Origin: Pseudomonas putida
Lineage (GTDB): Bacteria; Pseudomonadota; Gammaproteobacteria; Pseudomonadales; Pseudomonadaceae
Length of the DNA stretch: 64,000 nt
Reading direction: 5' to 3'
Assembly: GCF_001941965.1 (NCBI RefSeq)
Contig: NZ_MKZO01000017.1
Span: 49,699-113,698 of the forward strand
The position numbers and the translations under genes are program-made. The notes beneath the pieces are model-generated. The model worked only from the letters and a program-made list of their open reading frames with translations, made no database searches and was not told where the DNA came from. The stretch's first letter is position 1. Each line of letters starts with the position of its first letter. Shown piece after piece: positions 28,353 through 38,088 of the stretch.

Positions 28353-28369
28353 TGTACAGCTCCTGTACA
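28353..28369. promoter_or_regulatory. Inverted repeat upstream of the pilus operon
   Basis: TGTACAG-CTC-CTGTACA, a perfect 7-base-arm dyad, about 80 bases upstream of the first pilin gene and about 100 bases upstream of zapE. It could be an operator for either divergent transcript; no regulator is nearby. Confidence 0.45.
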
Positions 28370-28469
28370 GGAATTTTCCGACGAACACGGGAGTCTCGAC
28401 TGGCAGCGCTTTTCACTATCTGGTTAATATTGCCGCCGCTCGTCGCCTGCCTTTCATGAGGAACACCGC

Positions 28470-29558
28470 TTGCCTGCCTGGATCCGCTCGCCCCTGCGCG
28501 CCTTGCGCCAACACCTGACCGCCGCCCCTGCCCCGCAGCCCGGTGTCGCCAGCGGGATCCAGCGCTTCTTCGCCGACAAGGCGCGGCAGCAGGGCTACAC
28601 CCTCAGCCAGGGCCAACAGCGGGTGATCACAGCCATGGCTGAACAGGCTGCCCGGCTGCAAGGCGGCCAGGCGCGCAGCCTGTACCTGTACGGCGAGGTC
28701 GGGCGCGGCAAGAGCTGGCTGCTCGATGGGTTCTTCAACGCGCTGGGCAATATTCCCAAGCGCCGCCTGCACTTTCACGATTTCTTCGCCCGTCTGCACC
28801 AAGGCATGTTCGAACACCGCCGGGAAGAAGATGCCCTCGCGGTGACCCTCGACGGGTTGCTCGGTGATTGTCAGGTGCTGTGCTTCGATGAATTCCATGT
28901 TCACGATATCGGCGATGCCATGCTTCTCACGCGGTTGTACAAGGCGTTGTTCGCGCGTGGCATCTTCGTCCTCGTCACCTCCAACTACCCGCCCAAGGGG
29001 CTGTTGCCCAATCCGCTCTATCACCAGCGTTTCGAGCCGGTGATCCGCCTGATCGAGGCGCGTATGGAGGTGCTCGAGGTCGGCGGCGAGCAGGACTACC
29101 GCGCCCTCCCCGACGCCGGCCGCCAGCAGCGTTTTACCCAGGGGCACTATGTCTGGCCCGGGACGGCGGAGCAGTTGCAGCGACTGGGCTTTGCCACGGC
29201 GAGCCACGAAGAAGTGCTGGAGGTGAACAAGCGGGAGTTGCCTGCCCGGGTGCGGGATGAGCGCAGCGTAGTGTTCGACTTTGCTGCCATCTGCGAGCAG
29301 GCCACCGCGGTGATCGACTACCTGGAACTGATCCAGCGATTTGAACATTGGACCATCGAAGGCCTGCCGGACCTGGAAGACTGCACCATCGCCGCCCAGC
29401 AGCGCTTTATCAACCTGATCGACGTGCTGTATGACCGCGACAAACAGCTGCTGCTGGTCGGTGAGCGACCATTGGCAGAGAGCCTGAACGGCAGTGTTGC
29501 CGATCTGGCGAGGACGCGGAGCCGGTTGGGGCAGTTGCAGCAGGTTGGGCCTGAGTGA
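28470..29558 (+). CDS. zapE: Cell division protein ZapE (AFG1-family ATPase)
   Basis: A 362-residue AAA+ type ATPase that associates with the FtsZ ring in E. coli and helps constriction under stress. Walker A is YGEVGRGKSWLLDGFF near residue 75, Walker B is LCFDEFHVHDIGDAMLL near 140, and SNYPPKGLLPNPLYHQRF near 175 is a family hallmark. The start is TTG 28470 with GAGGA ten bases upstream; no ATG lies at the conserved N-terminus. The usual length is 365-375. It is divergent from the pilus operon. Confidence 0.92.
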   Translation: MPAWIRSPLRALRQHLTAAPAPQPGVASGIQRFFADKARQQGYTLSQGQQRVITAMAEQAARLQGGQARSLYLYGEVGRGKSWLLDGFFNALGNIPKRRLHFHDFFARLHQGMFEHRREEDALAVTLDGLLGDCQVLCFDEFHVHDIGDAMLLTRLYKALFARGIFVLVTSNYPPKGLLPNPLYHQRFEPVIRLIEARMEVLEVGGEQDYRALPDAGRQQRFTQGHYVWPGTAEQLQRLGFATASHEEVLEVNKRELPARVRDERSVVFDFAAICEQATAVIDYLELIQRFEHWTIEGLPDLEDCTIAAQQRFINLIDVLYDRDKQLLLVGERPLAESLNGSVADLARTRSRLGQLQQVGPE

Positions 29559-29570
29559 TGTGTTGTTGCT

Positions 29571-29650
29571 GACGGCCTCATCGCTGGCAAGCCAGCTCCC
29601 ACAGGTATCGCGTAACCTGTGGGAGCTGGCTTGCCAGCGATGAGGCCGGC
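29571..29650. repeat. REPIN
   Basis: GGCCTCATCGCTGGCAAGCC...CCCACAGG and its inverted copy flank a 10-base loop between zapE and the convergent prpE remnant. Confidence 0.9.
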
Positions 29651-29668
29651 AAAGCCAACCACTACCTG

Positions 29669-31557
29669 TCAGGCACTCCTGGCAAGCCCAGCCAACACCT
29701 CCTCGATCTCCACCAGCACCGCCGGATCATCCAGGGTCGACGGCGCCACATACGGCTGTTGGTCGGCGATCTTGCGCAACACCGCGCGCAAGATCTTCCC
29801 CGATCGCGTCTTGGGCAAGCGCTTGACCACCCGCACCCGGTTGAAACAGGCCAGCGCGCCGATCTGCTCGCGCACCGTGGCCACCAGTTCGGCCTGCAAC
29901 TGCGCCTCGCTGCTGTCCACGCCATCCTTCAGCACCAGCAACGCCAGCGGCACCTGGCCCTTGATCTCGTCGCGCACACCCACCACGGCGCATTCCGCCA
30001 CCGCCGGATGCCGCGCCACCAGGTCTTCCATTTCCCCCGTGGACAGGCGATGCCCGGAGACGTTTATCACATCGTCGGTACGCCCCATGATGTAGACGAA
30101 GCCATCCTCGTCCAGATAGCCGCCGTCCCCGGTGTGGTAATACCCCGGATAGGCTTGCAGGTACGATTCCAGATAGCGCGGATGATCGCCCCATAGGGTC
30201 TGGCTGCACCCCGGCGGCAACGGCAGGGCAATCACGATCGCGCCCTGCTGGTCGGCCCCGAGCACCTGCCCGTCCTCATCCAGCACCTGCACGTGGTAAC
30301 CCGGGACTGCGCGGTTGCTCGAGCCCGCACGCCCGCCACTGCCCTGCAGGCCAAGGCACGGCGCAGTCACCGGCCAGCCGGTTTCGGTCTGCCACCAGTG
30401 ATCGTGGACGGTCTTGCCGCTGACGCTTTCCAGCCATTGATGGGTACTGGAATCGAGACGCTCGCCGGCAAGGAACAACTGGCGCAGCGAGCTCAGGTCG
30501 TAGCGGCGCAGCAACAGCCCATCCGGGTCTTCCTTGCGGATCGCGCGCATCGCGGTCGGTGCGCAGAACAGGCCATTGACCCGGTACTGCTCGACCACGC
30601 GCCAATAGGCCCCGGCATCCGGGGTGCGAATCGGCTTGCCCTCGTAGAACACCGTGGTGCAGCCATTCATCAGCGGGCCGTAGACGATCAGCGAATGGCC
30701 CACTACCCAGCCGACATCGGAAATGCCCCACCACACGTCGCCAGCCTGCATGCCATAGATGTTCCTCATGGCAAAACGCAGGGCCACGGCATTGCCGCCG
30801 TTCTCGCGGACAATGCCCTTGGGTTTGCCGGTGGTTCCGGAGGTGTACATGATGTACAGCGGATCGGCGGCGCGCAGCTCCACCGGCGGCACCGGCGTGG
30901 CGTTTTCCAGCGCGGCCTGCCAGTCGAGGTCACGGCCTTCCACCAGGCTGGCGCGGGCCTGCGGCCGTTGCAGGACGAGGACCTTGCGCGGCTGATGGGT
31001 GGCCTGTTCCAGGGCCCGGTCGACCAGCGGCTTGTACTCGATGACCTTGTCGAATTCCAGGCCGCAGGAGGCGGTGAGCAGCAGGGTCGGCCGCGCATCG
31101 TCGATACGCAGGGCCAGCTCGTGCGGGGCGAAGCCGCCGAACACCACCGAATGCACCGCGCCGATCCGCGCGCAGGCAAGCATGGCCATCGCCGCCTGGG
31201 CACCATTGGCATGTAGATCACCACGCCGTCGCCCTGCTCAACCCCAAGCTCGCGCAACAGCCCGGCGAGGCGCGCCACTTCGTCGTGCATCTGCTTGAAG
31301 GTGAAGGTCTGCTGGCTGCCGGTGACCGGCGAATCGTAGATCAGGGCGGGCTGGTCACCGCGGCCCTCCTCGATCTGCAGGTCGAGGGCCAGGTAGCAGC
31401 TGTTCAGGCGGCCGTCGGCGAACCACTGGTGAGTGCCGTCGGGATTGGTGCGCAGGATTTCCGTGGGCTTGTGGAACCACGCCAGCTCGGCGGCCTGCTC
31501 GGCCCAGAAATCGGCGGGCGCGGCGATGGAGCGGTCATAGCACTGCTGATAACTCAT
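29669..31557 (-). pseudogene. prpE: Propionyl-CoA synthetase PrpE, single frameshift
   Basis: The gene would make propionyl-CoA from propionate, ATP and CoA (629 residues if intact). The N-terminal part, from MSYQQCYDRSIAAPADFW to GDGVVIYMPMVP, is in one frame; the rest, from AMAMLACARIGAVHSVVFGG to the end, is in another. The join is at about 31198-31200 on the plus strand: GTGCCCAGGCGGCG on the coding strand where GTGCCCCAGGCGGCG would restore MVPQAAMAML. So one C is missing in a short C run. All later motifs are intact (YTSGTTGKPKGIV, WWQTETGWPVT, TRSGKILRAVLRK), which suggests a recent mutation or a sequencing error. Confidence 0.85.
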
Positions 31558-31700
31558 CGATGGATAACCCTGTGTTTGTTGTTATTAAGAGGGCGAACAT
31601 CGAGTATGGCCCGTCGCAGCCGGCCCGCTATCGAACTTAAGTCGCATGGGCGGCGGGCTTTGCCGCTATCATGGCGGCCTTTTTTTCCACGGCAGCGCCT

Positions 31701-32568
31701 ATGCATTCTCTCGACGACCTCAAGGCCGGCCGCCTGGCAGGCACCGCACGCCTCGACCTGGCCTGCGGCCTTGAGCGGTTCCCGGCGGAAATCTTCGACC
31801 TGGCCGACAGCCTCGAAGTGCTCAACCTCACCGGCAACCAACTGACCAGCCTGCCCGACGACCTCGGGCGCCTGTACAAGCTGAAAGTGCTGTTCTGTTC
31901 GGAGAATCGCTTAAGCGAATTGCCGGTGGGCGTCGGGCGTTATCCATCGGGCCCATGTCGCCGGTCGCGAGGAGGCGGTGGCGATCAAGCTGTACAAGGG
32001 CGAGATCACCAGTGATGGCACGCCACTGGATGAAATGACCGCGTGCATGCTGGCCGGCAACCAGGAGCACCTGATCCCGCTGCTCGGGCGGGTCGATGAT
32101 CATCCCCAGGGCATTCCGGCACTGGTCATGGAACTGATCGACCCGGCCTGGTTCAACCTTGCCGGGCCGCCGAGCCTGGACAGTTGCACCCGGGATATCT
32201 ACCCCGCCTAACGCACGCTGGACGCTGCCGGTGTGCAGCGCCTGGCGCGGTCCATTGCCGAAGTCGCGGCGCATCTGCATGGGCAGGGGCTCAGCCATGG
32301 CGATTTGTACGGGCACAACATTCTGTGCGATGAGCGCGGACACAGCTTACTCGGGGACTTTGGCGCGGCGTCGTTCCATCCGCGGGATGGGGGTGTCGAA
32401 GCGCGGTTGCTGGAGCGCATCGAAGTGCGGGCGTTCGGGGTGCTGCTGGGGGAATTGCTGGAGCGGTGCGGGGAGGAATTGGTGGGGATGAGGGGGTTGC
32501 AGCAGGCTTGTGTGCGGGCCGAGGTGCTGGAGAGGCCGAGGTTTGGTGAGATCCTGAATCTTCTGTGA
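31701..32568 (+). pseudogene. Leucine-rich-repeat protein kinase, decayed
   Basis: The remnant of a Pseudomonas LRR-kinase (about 430 residues when whole). The N-terminus MHSLDDLKAGRLAG and two leucine-rich repeats (SLEVLNLTGNQLTSLPDDLG; KLKVLFCSENRLSELP) are intact. The remaining repeats are deleted around 31930, and the frame changes at the joint. In the second frame the kinase core resumes as VIHRAHVAGREEAVAIKLYKG, VMELIDPAWFNLAGPPSLDS, then a TAA at 32209-32211, then LHGQGLSHGDLYGHNILCDE and LLGDFGAASF. So there is an internal deletion, a frameshift and a stop: not functional as one protein. It is divergent from prpE. Confidence 0.85.
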
Positions 32569-32574
32569 TGCTGA

Positions 32575-32671
32575 TGGCCTCATCGCTGGCAAGCCAGCTC
32601 CCACAGGTACAGCGGTGATCTCAAGAACAGTGGTGAACCTGTGGGAGCTGGCTTGCCAGCGATGAGGCCGG
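32575..32671. repeat. REPIN
   Basis: Inverted GGCCTCATCGCTGGCAAGCC...CCCACAGG arms around a spacer of about 30 bases, between the kinase remnant and yebC. Confidence 0.9.
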
Positions 32672-32681
32672 AACAGACACC

Positions 32682-32712
32682 CAAAAAAGAAAGGGACCGC
32701 ATGCGGTCCCTT
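32682..32712 (-). terminator. Terminator of the yebC gene
   Basis: AAGGGACCGCATGCGGTCCC hairpin, 18 bases downstream of the yebC stop, followed on the minus strand by TCTTTTTT. Confidence 0.88.
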
Positions 32713-32729
32713 CTTCACATCAGTCGCTA

Positions 32730-33440
32730 TCAGCCCGCCAGGCCCACATAGACGTTCTGCACATCATCATGCCCGTCGATGGCATCGAGGAAGGCTTCGA
32801 CCTCGGCCAGCTCCTCGGCGCTCAGGCTCGCCGCGCTGACCGGGTTCTTCGGGGTGTAGCCGATCTTCGCCGAGGTCACGGTGAAGCCTTGGGCCGGCAG
32901 GGCCTTCTGCACGCTGTCCAGGTCGGTGGTTTCAGTGATGAACAGGGTCGCGCCCTCTTCAGCCGGCTCGAAGTCCTGGGCGCCGGCTTCGATCGCTGCC
33001 AGTTCCGGGTCGGCATCGGCGCTGTCCGGGGTGGCTTCGATCAGGCCGACGTGGTTGAAGTCCCACGACACCGAACCCTCGGCGCCCAACTGGCCCTTGC
33101 GGAACAGCACGCGGACTTCGGCGACGGTGCGGTTGACGTTGTCGGTCAGGCACTCGACGATCAGCGGCACCTGGTGCGGGGCGAAGCCTTCGTACTTCAC
33201 CGCGTGGTACTGCACCTGGTCGCCCAGCAGGCCGGCGCCCTTCTTGATGGCGCGTTCGAGAGTCTCACGGGTCATGGAGGCCTTCTTGGCCTGCTCGACC
33301 ACCAGGCGCAGACGCGGGTTCATGTCCGGGTCGGCACCGCTGCGCGCGGCGATCTGAATTTCCTTGGCCAGCTTGCCCATGATCTTGCCCTTGGCGTTGC
33401 TGGCTGCTTCTTTATGCTTGGCTTTCCACTGTGCGCCCAT
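32730..33440 (-). CDS. YebC/PmpR-family protein
   Basis: A 236-residue member of the YebC/TACO1 family, which binds DNA as a regulator (PmpR) or acts at ribosomes on proline-rich stretches. Conserved features are the N-terminal [42 protein letters not shown] near 35-57, GPGG-loop counterpart [23 protein letters not shown] near 83-105, and [11 protein letters not shown] near 122. The [13 protein letters not shown] start is nearer the YeeN-type second paralogue than canonical YebC (MAGHSKWANI), so this is probably the second copy rather than the ruvC-linked gene. Confidence 0.88.
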   Translation of the reverse strand: MGAQWKAKHKEAASNAKGKIMGKLAKEIQIAARSGADPDMNPRLRLVVEQAKKASMTRETLERAIKKGAGLLGDQVQYHAVKYEGFAPHQVPLIVECLTDNVNRTVAEVRVLFRKGQLGAEGSVSWDFNHVGLIEATPDSADADPELAAIEAGAQDFEPAEEGATLFITETTDLDSVQKALPAQGFTVTSAKIGYTPKNPVSAASLSAEELAEVEAFLDAIDGHDDVQNVYVGLAG

Positions 33441-33635
33441 TTCGACTCTCTTGTTTCAGGTGCCGGTTCAGGAAGCGACCGACAAAGTGGCAGGCAGTTT
33501 ATACGCGCCGGGGCGGGCAATCGACAAAAAATGTCAAAAGGCCCCCGGGGGCTCGGGAAGGGCAGTTTTCTTCAATACCGGGCCAGGACTGCATCGATAC
33601 AGTCCTGCCCTCGTTCCCCTGCAAGAGAAACACCC

Positions 33636-34223
33636 ATGAGCCTGACCCTGTCCATGGCCGCCTTCGCGCTGGCCGCCTCCATTTCCCCCGGCCCGGTCAA
33701 CCTGGTCGCCCTCGCCGCCGGCGCGCGCCATGGCCTGCGCCCGGCGCTGCGACATGTCACCGGGGCAACCCTGGGTTTCTGCCTGCTGCTGATGCTGGTC
33801 GGCCTCGGCCTGCATGCGGTCATGCTGCGCTGGCCGGGCCTGACCGAAGCGCTGCGCTGGGCCGGGATCCTGTTCCTGCTGTACATGGCCTGGAAACTGG
33901 CCGCCGACAACGGCCGCCTGAGCGACGGCGATGCGCACAAGGCTCCGGGCTTTTTCTACGGCGCGCTGATGCAGTGGCTCAACCCCAAGGCCTGGCTGGC
34001 CTGCGTCGCCGGGGTCGGGGCCTTCGTTGGCGAGGGCGAAACCGCGCTACTGTGGCGCTTCACCCTGATCTACCTGGTGATCTGCTACCTGTCGGTGGGC
34101 TGCTGGGCCTGGGCCGGCACGGTGATCCGCCGCCATCTCGAAGAGCCGCGACGCATGCGCCTGTTCAATCGCGCCCTGGCTGCGCTGCTGGCCGCCAGCG
34201 CCGGCTACCTGCTACTGGGCTGA
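33636..34223 (+). CDS. LysE-family exporter
   Basis: A 195-residue inner-membrane protein with about six hydrophobic segments. The family's SISPGPVNLVALAAGARHG follows the first segment (residues 15-33), and MQWLNPKAWLACVAGVGAF is near 113. LysE/RhtB transporters export amino acids and derivatives; the substrate is unknown. ATG 33636 is chosen for its AAGAGA ribosome site and the conserved start; the frame is open far upstream through antisense yebC. The last 12 bases overlap the convergent AraC gene, and the two may form a regulator-exporter pair. Confidence 0.88.
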   Translation: MSLTLSMAAFALAASISPGPVNLVALAAGARHGLRPALRHVTGATLGFCLLLMLVGLGLHAVMLRWPGLTEALRWAGILFLLYMAWKLAADNGRLSDGDAHKAPGFFYGALMQWLNPKAWLACVAGVGAFVGEGETALLWRFTLIYLVICYLSVGCWAWAGTVIRRHLEEPRRMRLFNRALAALLAASAGYLLLG

Positions 34224-34997
34224 GCGGTAATGCCCGGGGGTCGCCGCCAGGTGCTGCTTGAACGCCCGTTGCAGATGGGCCTGATCGGCGAAACCGGCCT
34301 CATGGGCGACCTCGGCGATCAACCGGCCGCGGCGCAACTGCGCGCGGGCATAGCGCACCCGCTGATCGAGCAGGTAACCGTGGGGCGTCAGGCCGAAGTG
34401 TTGCTTGAAGGCGCGGATCAGGTAGGACGTCGATAAACCCGCCGCGACGCCGATATCCTCAAGTTTGAGCGGTTCGGTGCAGTGTCGGCGGATGTAGTCC
34501 GCCGCCCGCTGCAAGCGCTCGCTGCCCTGCCCCGCGGTCTGCGGAGCCACTTCGATCTGCTCGCGCAACTGGCCGAAAAAGACTTCGGCGGCAAGGCGTT
34601 TGTCGTCGCTGGCGCAACCGCTGTCGGTCAGGCGCTGATACAGCGCCAGCAAGGCGCGATACAGCCCCGGCGAGGTGCTCAGGGTCTGCGCCAGCGGCTC
34701 GAAACCCTGCGCCCGCAGCCACGGCATATCGACGTAGAGCATCAGGTAGGACCAGGGCTGGTCGGCGATCGGGTTGCAGGCATGCACCACCCCCGGGTTC
34801 ATCATCACCACGGTGCCGGCGTCCACCTCGTGCCAGCGTTGTCCGTCGAAGTAGGTGCTGCGCCCGGCAGTGATCGCACCGATGGAAAAGCCCTCGTGGG
34901 AATGTCGCGAATAACAGACCTTGCGTCCGTCGGCGACACCCCGGGCCTCGATGAACCCCAGCGCCGGATCGCGCCAGAAAGTCGAACCAGTGTTCAT
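34212..34997 (-). CDS. AraC-family transcriptional regulator
   Basis: A 261-residue regulator with an N-terminal AraC-type cupin sensor (YSRHSHEGFSIGAITAGRSTYFDG near 29-52; VMMNPGVVHACNP near 62-75) and a C-terminal double helix-turn-helix (LEDIGVAAGLSTSYLIRAFKQHFGLTPHGYLLDQRVRYA near 175-213; IAEVAHEAGFADQAHLQRAFKQHLAATPGHYR near 222-253). It is convergent with, and overlaps, the LysE gene; AraC regulators next to LysE exporters usually control them. Confidence 0.9.
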   Translation of the reverse strand: MNTGSTFWRDPALGFIEARGVADGRKVCYSRHSHEGFSIGAITAGRSTYFDGQRWHEVDAGTVVMMNPGVVHACNPIADQPWSYLMLYVDMPWLRAQGFEPLAQTLSTSPGLYRALLALYQRLTDSGCASDDKRLAAEVFFGQLREQIEVAPQTAGQGSERLQRAADYIRRHCTEPLKLEDIGVAAGLSTSYLIRAFKQHFGLTPHGYLLDQRVRYARAQLRRGRLIAEVAHEAGFADQAHLQRAFKQHLAATPGHYRSAQ

Positions 34998-35039
34998 CGA
35001 TAATTCTCCCGGGGTTGTGCGGAAACGATGACGAGCCTA

Positions 35040-37448
35040 TCACCCACCGGGAGCCGCTGCCAGTCGCTGGTCGCTGGGCAGATCGCGGTCGAGCACGGGC
35101 TGGAGCAAGGCCATCAGGTCCTGGTACAGGGCCAGCGGTGCAGCGTTGCGGCTACGGTCGAACAACGCCAGCAACCGAGCGCCGACGCTGCCCTCGACCA
35201 GCGGCTCGTAGCGCGCCGCCAGGTACAGGGTCTCGAACAGCGAATGGTAGCCATTGCGCAGCCAGAAGGCGCTGTTGGCCAACTGGAAACGCCAGTAGTC
35301 CGGCAGCGTCGGCAGGCCGTCGAAAAGCTGGGGCAGGTCGCGGCACAAGGCTTCGGTGGTGACGCTGATACCGCCGATGAAAGGCGCGTCCAGGTCGTCC
35401 ATGTAGGCCGTGGCCGGATGCTGCGGATCGGGGGCCCATTGATGGGCGCCACGGTACTTGTCCTCGGCGATCAGCCAGCGATTGTCGCCACCCGCCAGCC
35501 ACTGCGGGCGGGCATTGAGGATCAGCCAGGGATCGGGACGGGACAGCGCATTGCCCGCACGCAACGAATGCGCATGGACTTCGCCATGGCCGCCACCGAG
35601 CTGACCGGCGCGGATCCACAACACCTGGAACAGCACCTGCCGACGCAGGCTGCGGGGTGCTTCGTGCTCGGCGAGCAGCCACTTGAGCAAGCGCAGATCA
35701 CGGGCGCGATGGGGCATCGGCTCCAGTTCGTCAGCCCGGAGTTGCGCTGCCTGGGCCAAGGTAGCCTGCAGGTAGGGATCATCCAGCAGCTTCTGCACGC
35801 CACCAAGCGCGCGCAGGCGCAAAGCCATGTCCGAAAGCAGCGTATCGAGCGCCGGCCATTGCCAGATACGCTCGGCGAACGCCCGCTCCCACCGCACCTT
35901 GCCCAAGGCATTGCCCTGGCCGTCGCGCTGGCTGTCCCGGGGCCTGTCCGGCACCGCCAGCAAGGCCCCCGGCGTGAGGTGATTGCGGTCCAGCAAGCGT
36001 TGCCAGTGAGCCAGGAACAGCGTGCGCTCGCGCGGGCTGTTGAGCCACGGACAGCCCCCTTCGCCCTGCTCGCGCAAGGCTTCCAATTGCGCGAAAAACG
36101 CCGACTCATGTGTCCAGACCCGCTGCACTTCGCTGGCACACAGATGCCGGCTGCCCTGCCCGTCCACCACGGCGAACGGCGTTGCCGCCAGGTACTTGCC
36201 GGCATGGGGCAGTTCCAGCAGGCACAGGTGCTCGCCAAAGCCGAGGCTGCGCTCCAGCTCGCGGATACTGACGAAGCGGCCGTCGCGGTCCGGGTCGTAG
36301 TGGCTGCTGGCGTAGCTGTCCAGGGTGATGGTCTGGAAACTGTCGAGGTCGGCGTAGCGATTGAGCAAATCGTCCAGGCGTCGCGGCAGGTCAACCTGGC
36401 GCACCTTGCCCAGCGCATTGGGTTCGTCGAAGGCCTCGATGCCGATCTGGTTGCACACCTTGCGATCGACATTGATCACCCGCAACCGCGAGCCGTCCTC
36501 CATCACCCGCACCAGGAACCCGTCGCGCAAGGTGTGCTCGGAGACCAGCCACTGGCCCAGGAAGTCTTCGACGAAGGCGCTGCGCACCAGCACCGAGCGG
36601 ATCGGCGCGAAGGTCGGCGAACGGCCCGGCTCGTGCTTGAGGCGATAATGCTGCTGCCAGGCCAGGGAGCGGGCCGCGGTGCCGAAGGAGAAGTTCATCA
36701 GGCTGCGGGTCCCGGTCACCAGCCGGCCGTGCTCGAGGTGCAGGTCCTTGTAGCGTCCGTCGAAGCTCGGATCGACCAGCGCTACGTTCATCCGCACATG
36801 GCCGGGGCGTTCCTCCATCAGCAGCAACGACAGGTTGACCGGTAGCCCGTCGGAAGCCGGCGGTATCTCCTCGAAGGTCACCGGCTTGCCCTCGAGCAGC
36901 GCCCGGTAGCGCCCGGCAACCGCCTGCCAGCCTTGCTGGCGGGCGAATGGTGTGACCCGACGCGTGCCACCTTCAGCGTCGATCTTGCGTTGCAACAGGT
37001 CGATCATCCGTTGCAGGCGTTGCAGCAGACCGGCGCAGGGATTGCGCAGACCGTCTCCCGCCCGGATCAGGCGCAACGCCTTGCGCCAGGCGCCTTCGAA
37101 GCCGTGCATGGCGGCCTGCTGGCGGCTGTAGAGGTGGATATCGCGATCCAGCGCCTGACGGTAAGGGCTCTCGCTGTCGAGTGCTTCGCGCTGGCGACGC
37201 AGCAACGCCAGGTGCTCGTCGATAGTCTGCGGATTGTCTTCCAGGCTGAAATGCTGCGCCGCCAGCACGCTCAGGGTGGTGCGCTGGATCTCCAGCAGGC
37301 GCGCATCGACCTCGGCGAGGTAGTCGGCACGCTCACCGGGATCGAGGTGAAACCAGGGGCTGCGTTTCGGCGCGGTGGCGATGCGCTGGTCGATCAGGGT
37401 ATTGAGCAGGCGGGAGTAATCCCGCGAGGGCTGGAGCATGGCGGTCAT
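35040..37448 (-). CDS. 802-residue protein of unrecognised family
   Basis: I do not recognise this protein. It is a single intact, soluble-looking chain with no signal peptide, no clear membrane helix and no motif I can name. Residues about 40-160 are rich in heptad-like leucines and charged residues (LALLRRQREALDSESPYRQALDRDIHLYSRQQ; LLQRLQRMIDLLQRKIDAEGG) and may form coiled coils. The middle has alternating strands (LPVNLSLLLMEERPGHVRMNVALVDPSFDGRYKDLHLEHG), and the C-terminal 250 residues are helical and Trp-rich. Codon use is like its neighbours. It is flanked by regulators. Some large Pseudomonas toxin-like proteins have similar composition, but I have no evidence for toxicity. Confidence 0.7.
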   Translation of the reverse strand: MTAMLQPSRDYSRLLNTLIDQRIATAPKRSPWFHLDPGERADYLAEVDARLLEIQRTTLSVLAAQHFSLEDNPQTIDEHLALLRRQREALDSESPYRQALDRDIHLYSRQQAAMHGFEGAWRKALRLIRAGDGLRNPCAGLLQRLQRMIDLLQRKIDAEGGTRRVTPFARQQGWQAVAGRYRALLEGKPVTFEEIPPASDGLPVNLSLLLMEERPGHVRMNVALVDPSFDGRYKDLHLEHGRLVTGTRSLMNFSFGTAARSLAWQQHYRLKHEPGRSPTFAPIRSVLVRSAFVEDFLGQWLVSEHTLRDGFLVRVMEDGSRLRVINVDRKVCNQIGIEAFDEPNALGKVRQVDLPRRLDDLLNRYADLDSFQTITLDSYASSHYDPDRDGRFVSIRELERSLGFGEHLCLLELPHAGKYLAATPFAVVDGQGSRHLCASEVQRVWTHESAFFAQLEALREQGEGGCPWLNSPRERTLFLAHWQRLLDRNHLTPGALLAVPDRPRDSQRDGQGNALGKVRWERAFAERIWQWPALDTLLSDMALRLRALGGVQKLLDDPYLQATLAQAAQLRADELEPMPHRARDLRLLKWLLAEHEAPRSLRRQVLFQVLWIRAGQLGGGHGEVHAHSLRAGNALSRPDPWLILNARPQWLAGGDNRWLIAEDKYRGAHQWAPDPQHPATAYMDDLDAPFIGGISVTTEALCRDLPQLFDGLPTLPDYWRFQLANSAFWLRNGYHSLFETLYLAARYEPLVEGSVGARLLALFDRSRNAAPLALYQDLMALLQPVLDRDLPSDQRLAAAPGG

Positions 37449-37511
37449 CCTTGAGGGCCGGGTGGAATCGCGATGCTAGTCGCGGTCCCGGCCCAAGGGC
37501 GCCGGCAAGGC

Positions 37512-38042
37512 CTACCCGGCGTCGTGCACCACCACCAGCAGTTGCGCCGGCCCGTCGCCCAGGGAACGCAGGCGGTGCGGGGTTTGCGCGTTGAAATACA
37601 GGGCGTCGCCCCGTTCGAGAATGACCCGCTCGTTCATGAAGTCCACCTCGACCTGTCCTTCATGGACAAACAGGAACTCCTCGCCAAGGTGCTCCTTGAA
37701 AGTGGAGTCGCTGAAGTCCATCGGCGGATTGATCAGGAACGGCAACAGGCTGCGCTGGCCGATCTGGTTGGCCAGTACGGCATACCCCGCTCCCCCGGCC
37801 AGCGACTGGCGCTCGCCACTGCGTACCAGGCTGTAGCGCGTCGGGTTCGGTGCATCCTCGGCGAACAACTCCTCGACATTCACATTCAGCGCGCGCGCCA
37901 GCTTCAGCGCAGCGGCAATCGATGGCGTATTCAGACCGCGTTCGACCTTGGACAGGTAGCTCTTGGTCATCCCGGAATTCTCGGCCAGCACCTCAAGGGT
38001 GATGCCAAGTTTTTTTCTCAGCAATTTCAAACGGATAGACAT
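37512..38042 (-). CDS. XRE-cupin transcriptional regulator
   Basis: A 176-residue regulator: helix-turn-helix at residues 7-60 (LGITLEVLAENSGMTKSYLSKVERGLNTPSIAAALKLARAL) and a C-terminal cupin (about 105-172; FVHEGQVEVDFMNERVILERGDALYFNAQTPHRL) that would bind a small effector. It is divergent from the aldolase pair, with a dyad operator in between, so it probably represses those genes until their substrate appears. Confidence 0.9.
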   Translation of the reverse strand: MSIRLKLLRKKLGITLEVLAENSGMTKSYLSKVERGLNTPSIAAALKLARALNVNVEELFAEDAPNPTRYSLVRSGERQSLAGGAGYAVLANQIGQRSLLPFLINPPMDFSDSTFKEHLGEEFLFVHEGQVEVDFMNERVILERGDALYFNAQTPHRLRSLGDGPAQLLVVVHDAG

Positions 38043-38088
38043 GCGCTACGGTGTTTTCCGGTCAGTGAGGAAACTTTTCACTTGCTCA

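Noticed and set aside
30766..31557. Separate 263-residue protein at the 5' end of prpE
   Set aside because: Only its first 120 residues match PrpE; the rest is an Arg/Pro/Ser-rich out-of-frame read after the missing base.
32233..32568. Stand-alone 111-residue kinase-like gene
   Set aside because: It is in the same frame as the preceding kinase fragment and is cut off only by the TAA at 32209-32211, so it is the tail of a pseudogene.
33541..33552. GCCCCCGGGGGC palindrome upstream of the LysE gene
   Set aside because: Short and self-complementary with no loop or clear T-run; it could be chance in GC-rich DNA.
35028..36845. Plus-strand open frame of 605 codons opposite the unknown 802-residue gene
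   Set aside because: Both strands are open, but the plus-strand product is Gln/Gly/Val/His-rich reversed-codon sequence and has no ribosome site, while the minus-strand product has normal composition.
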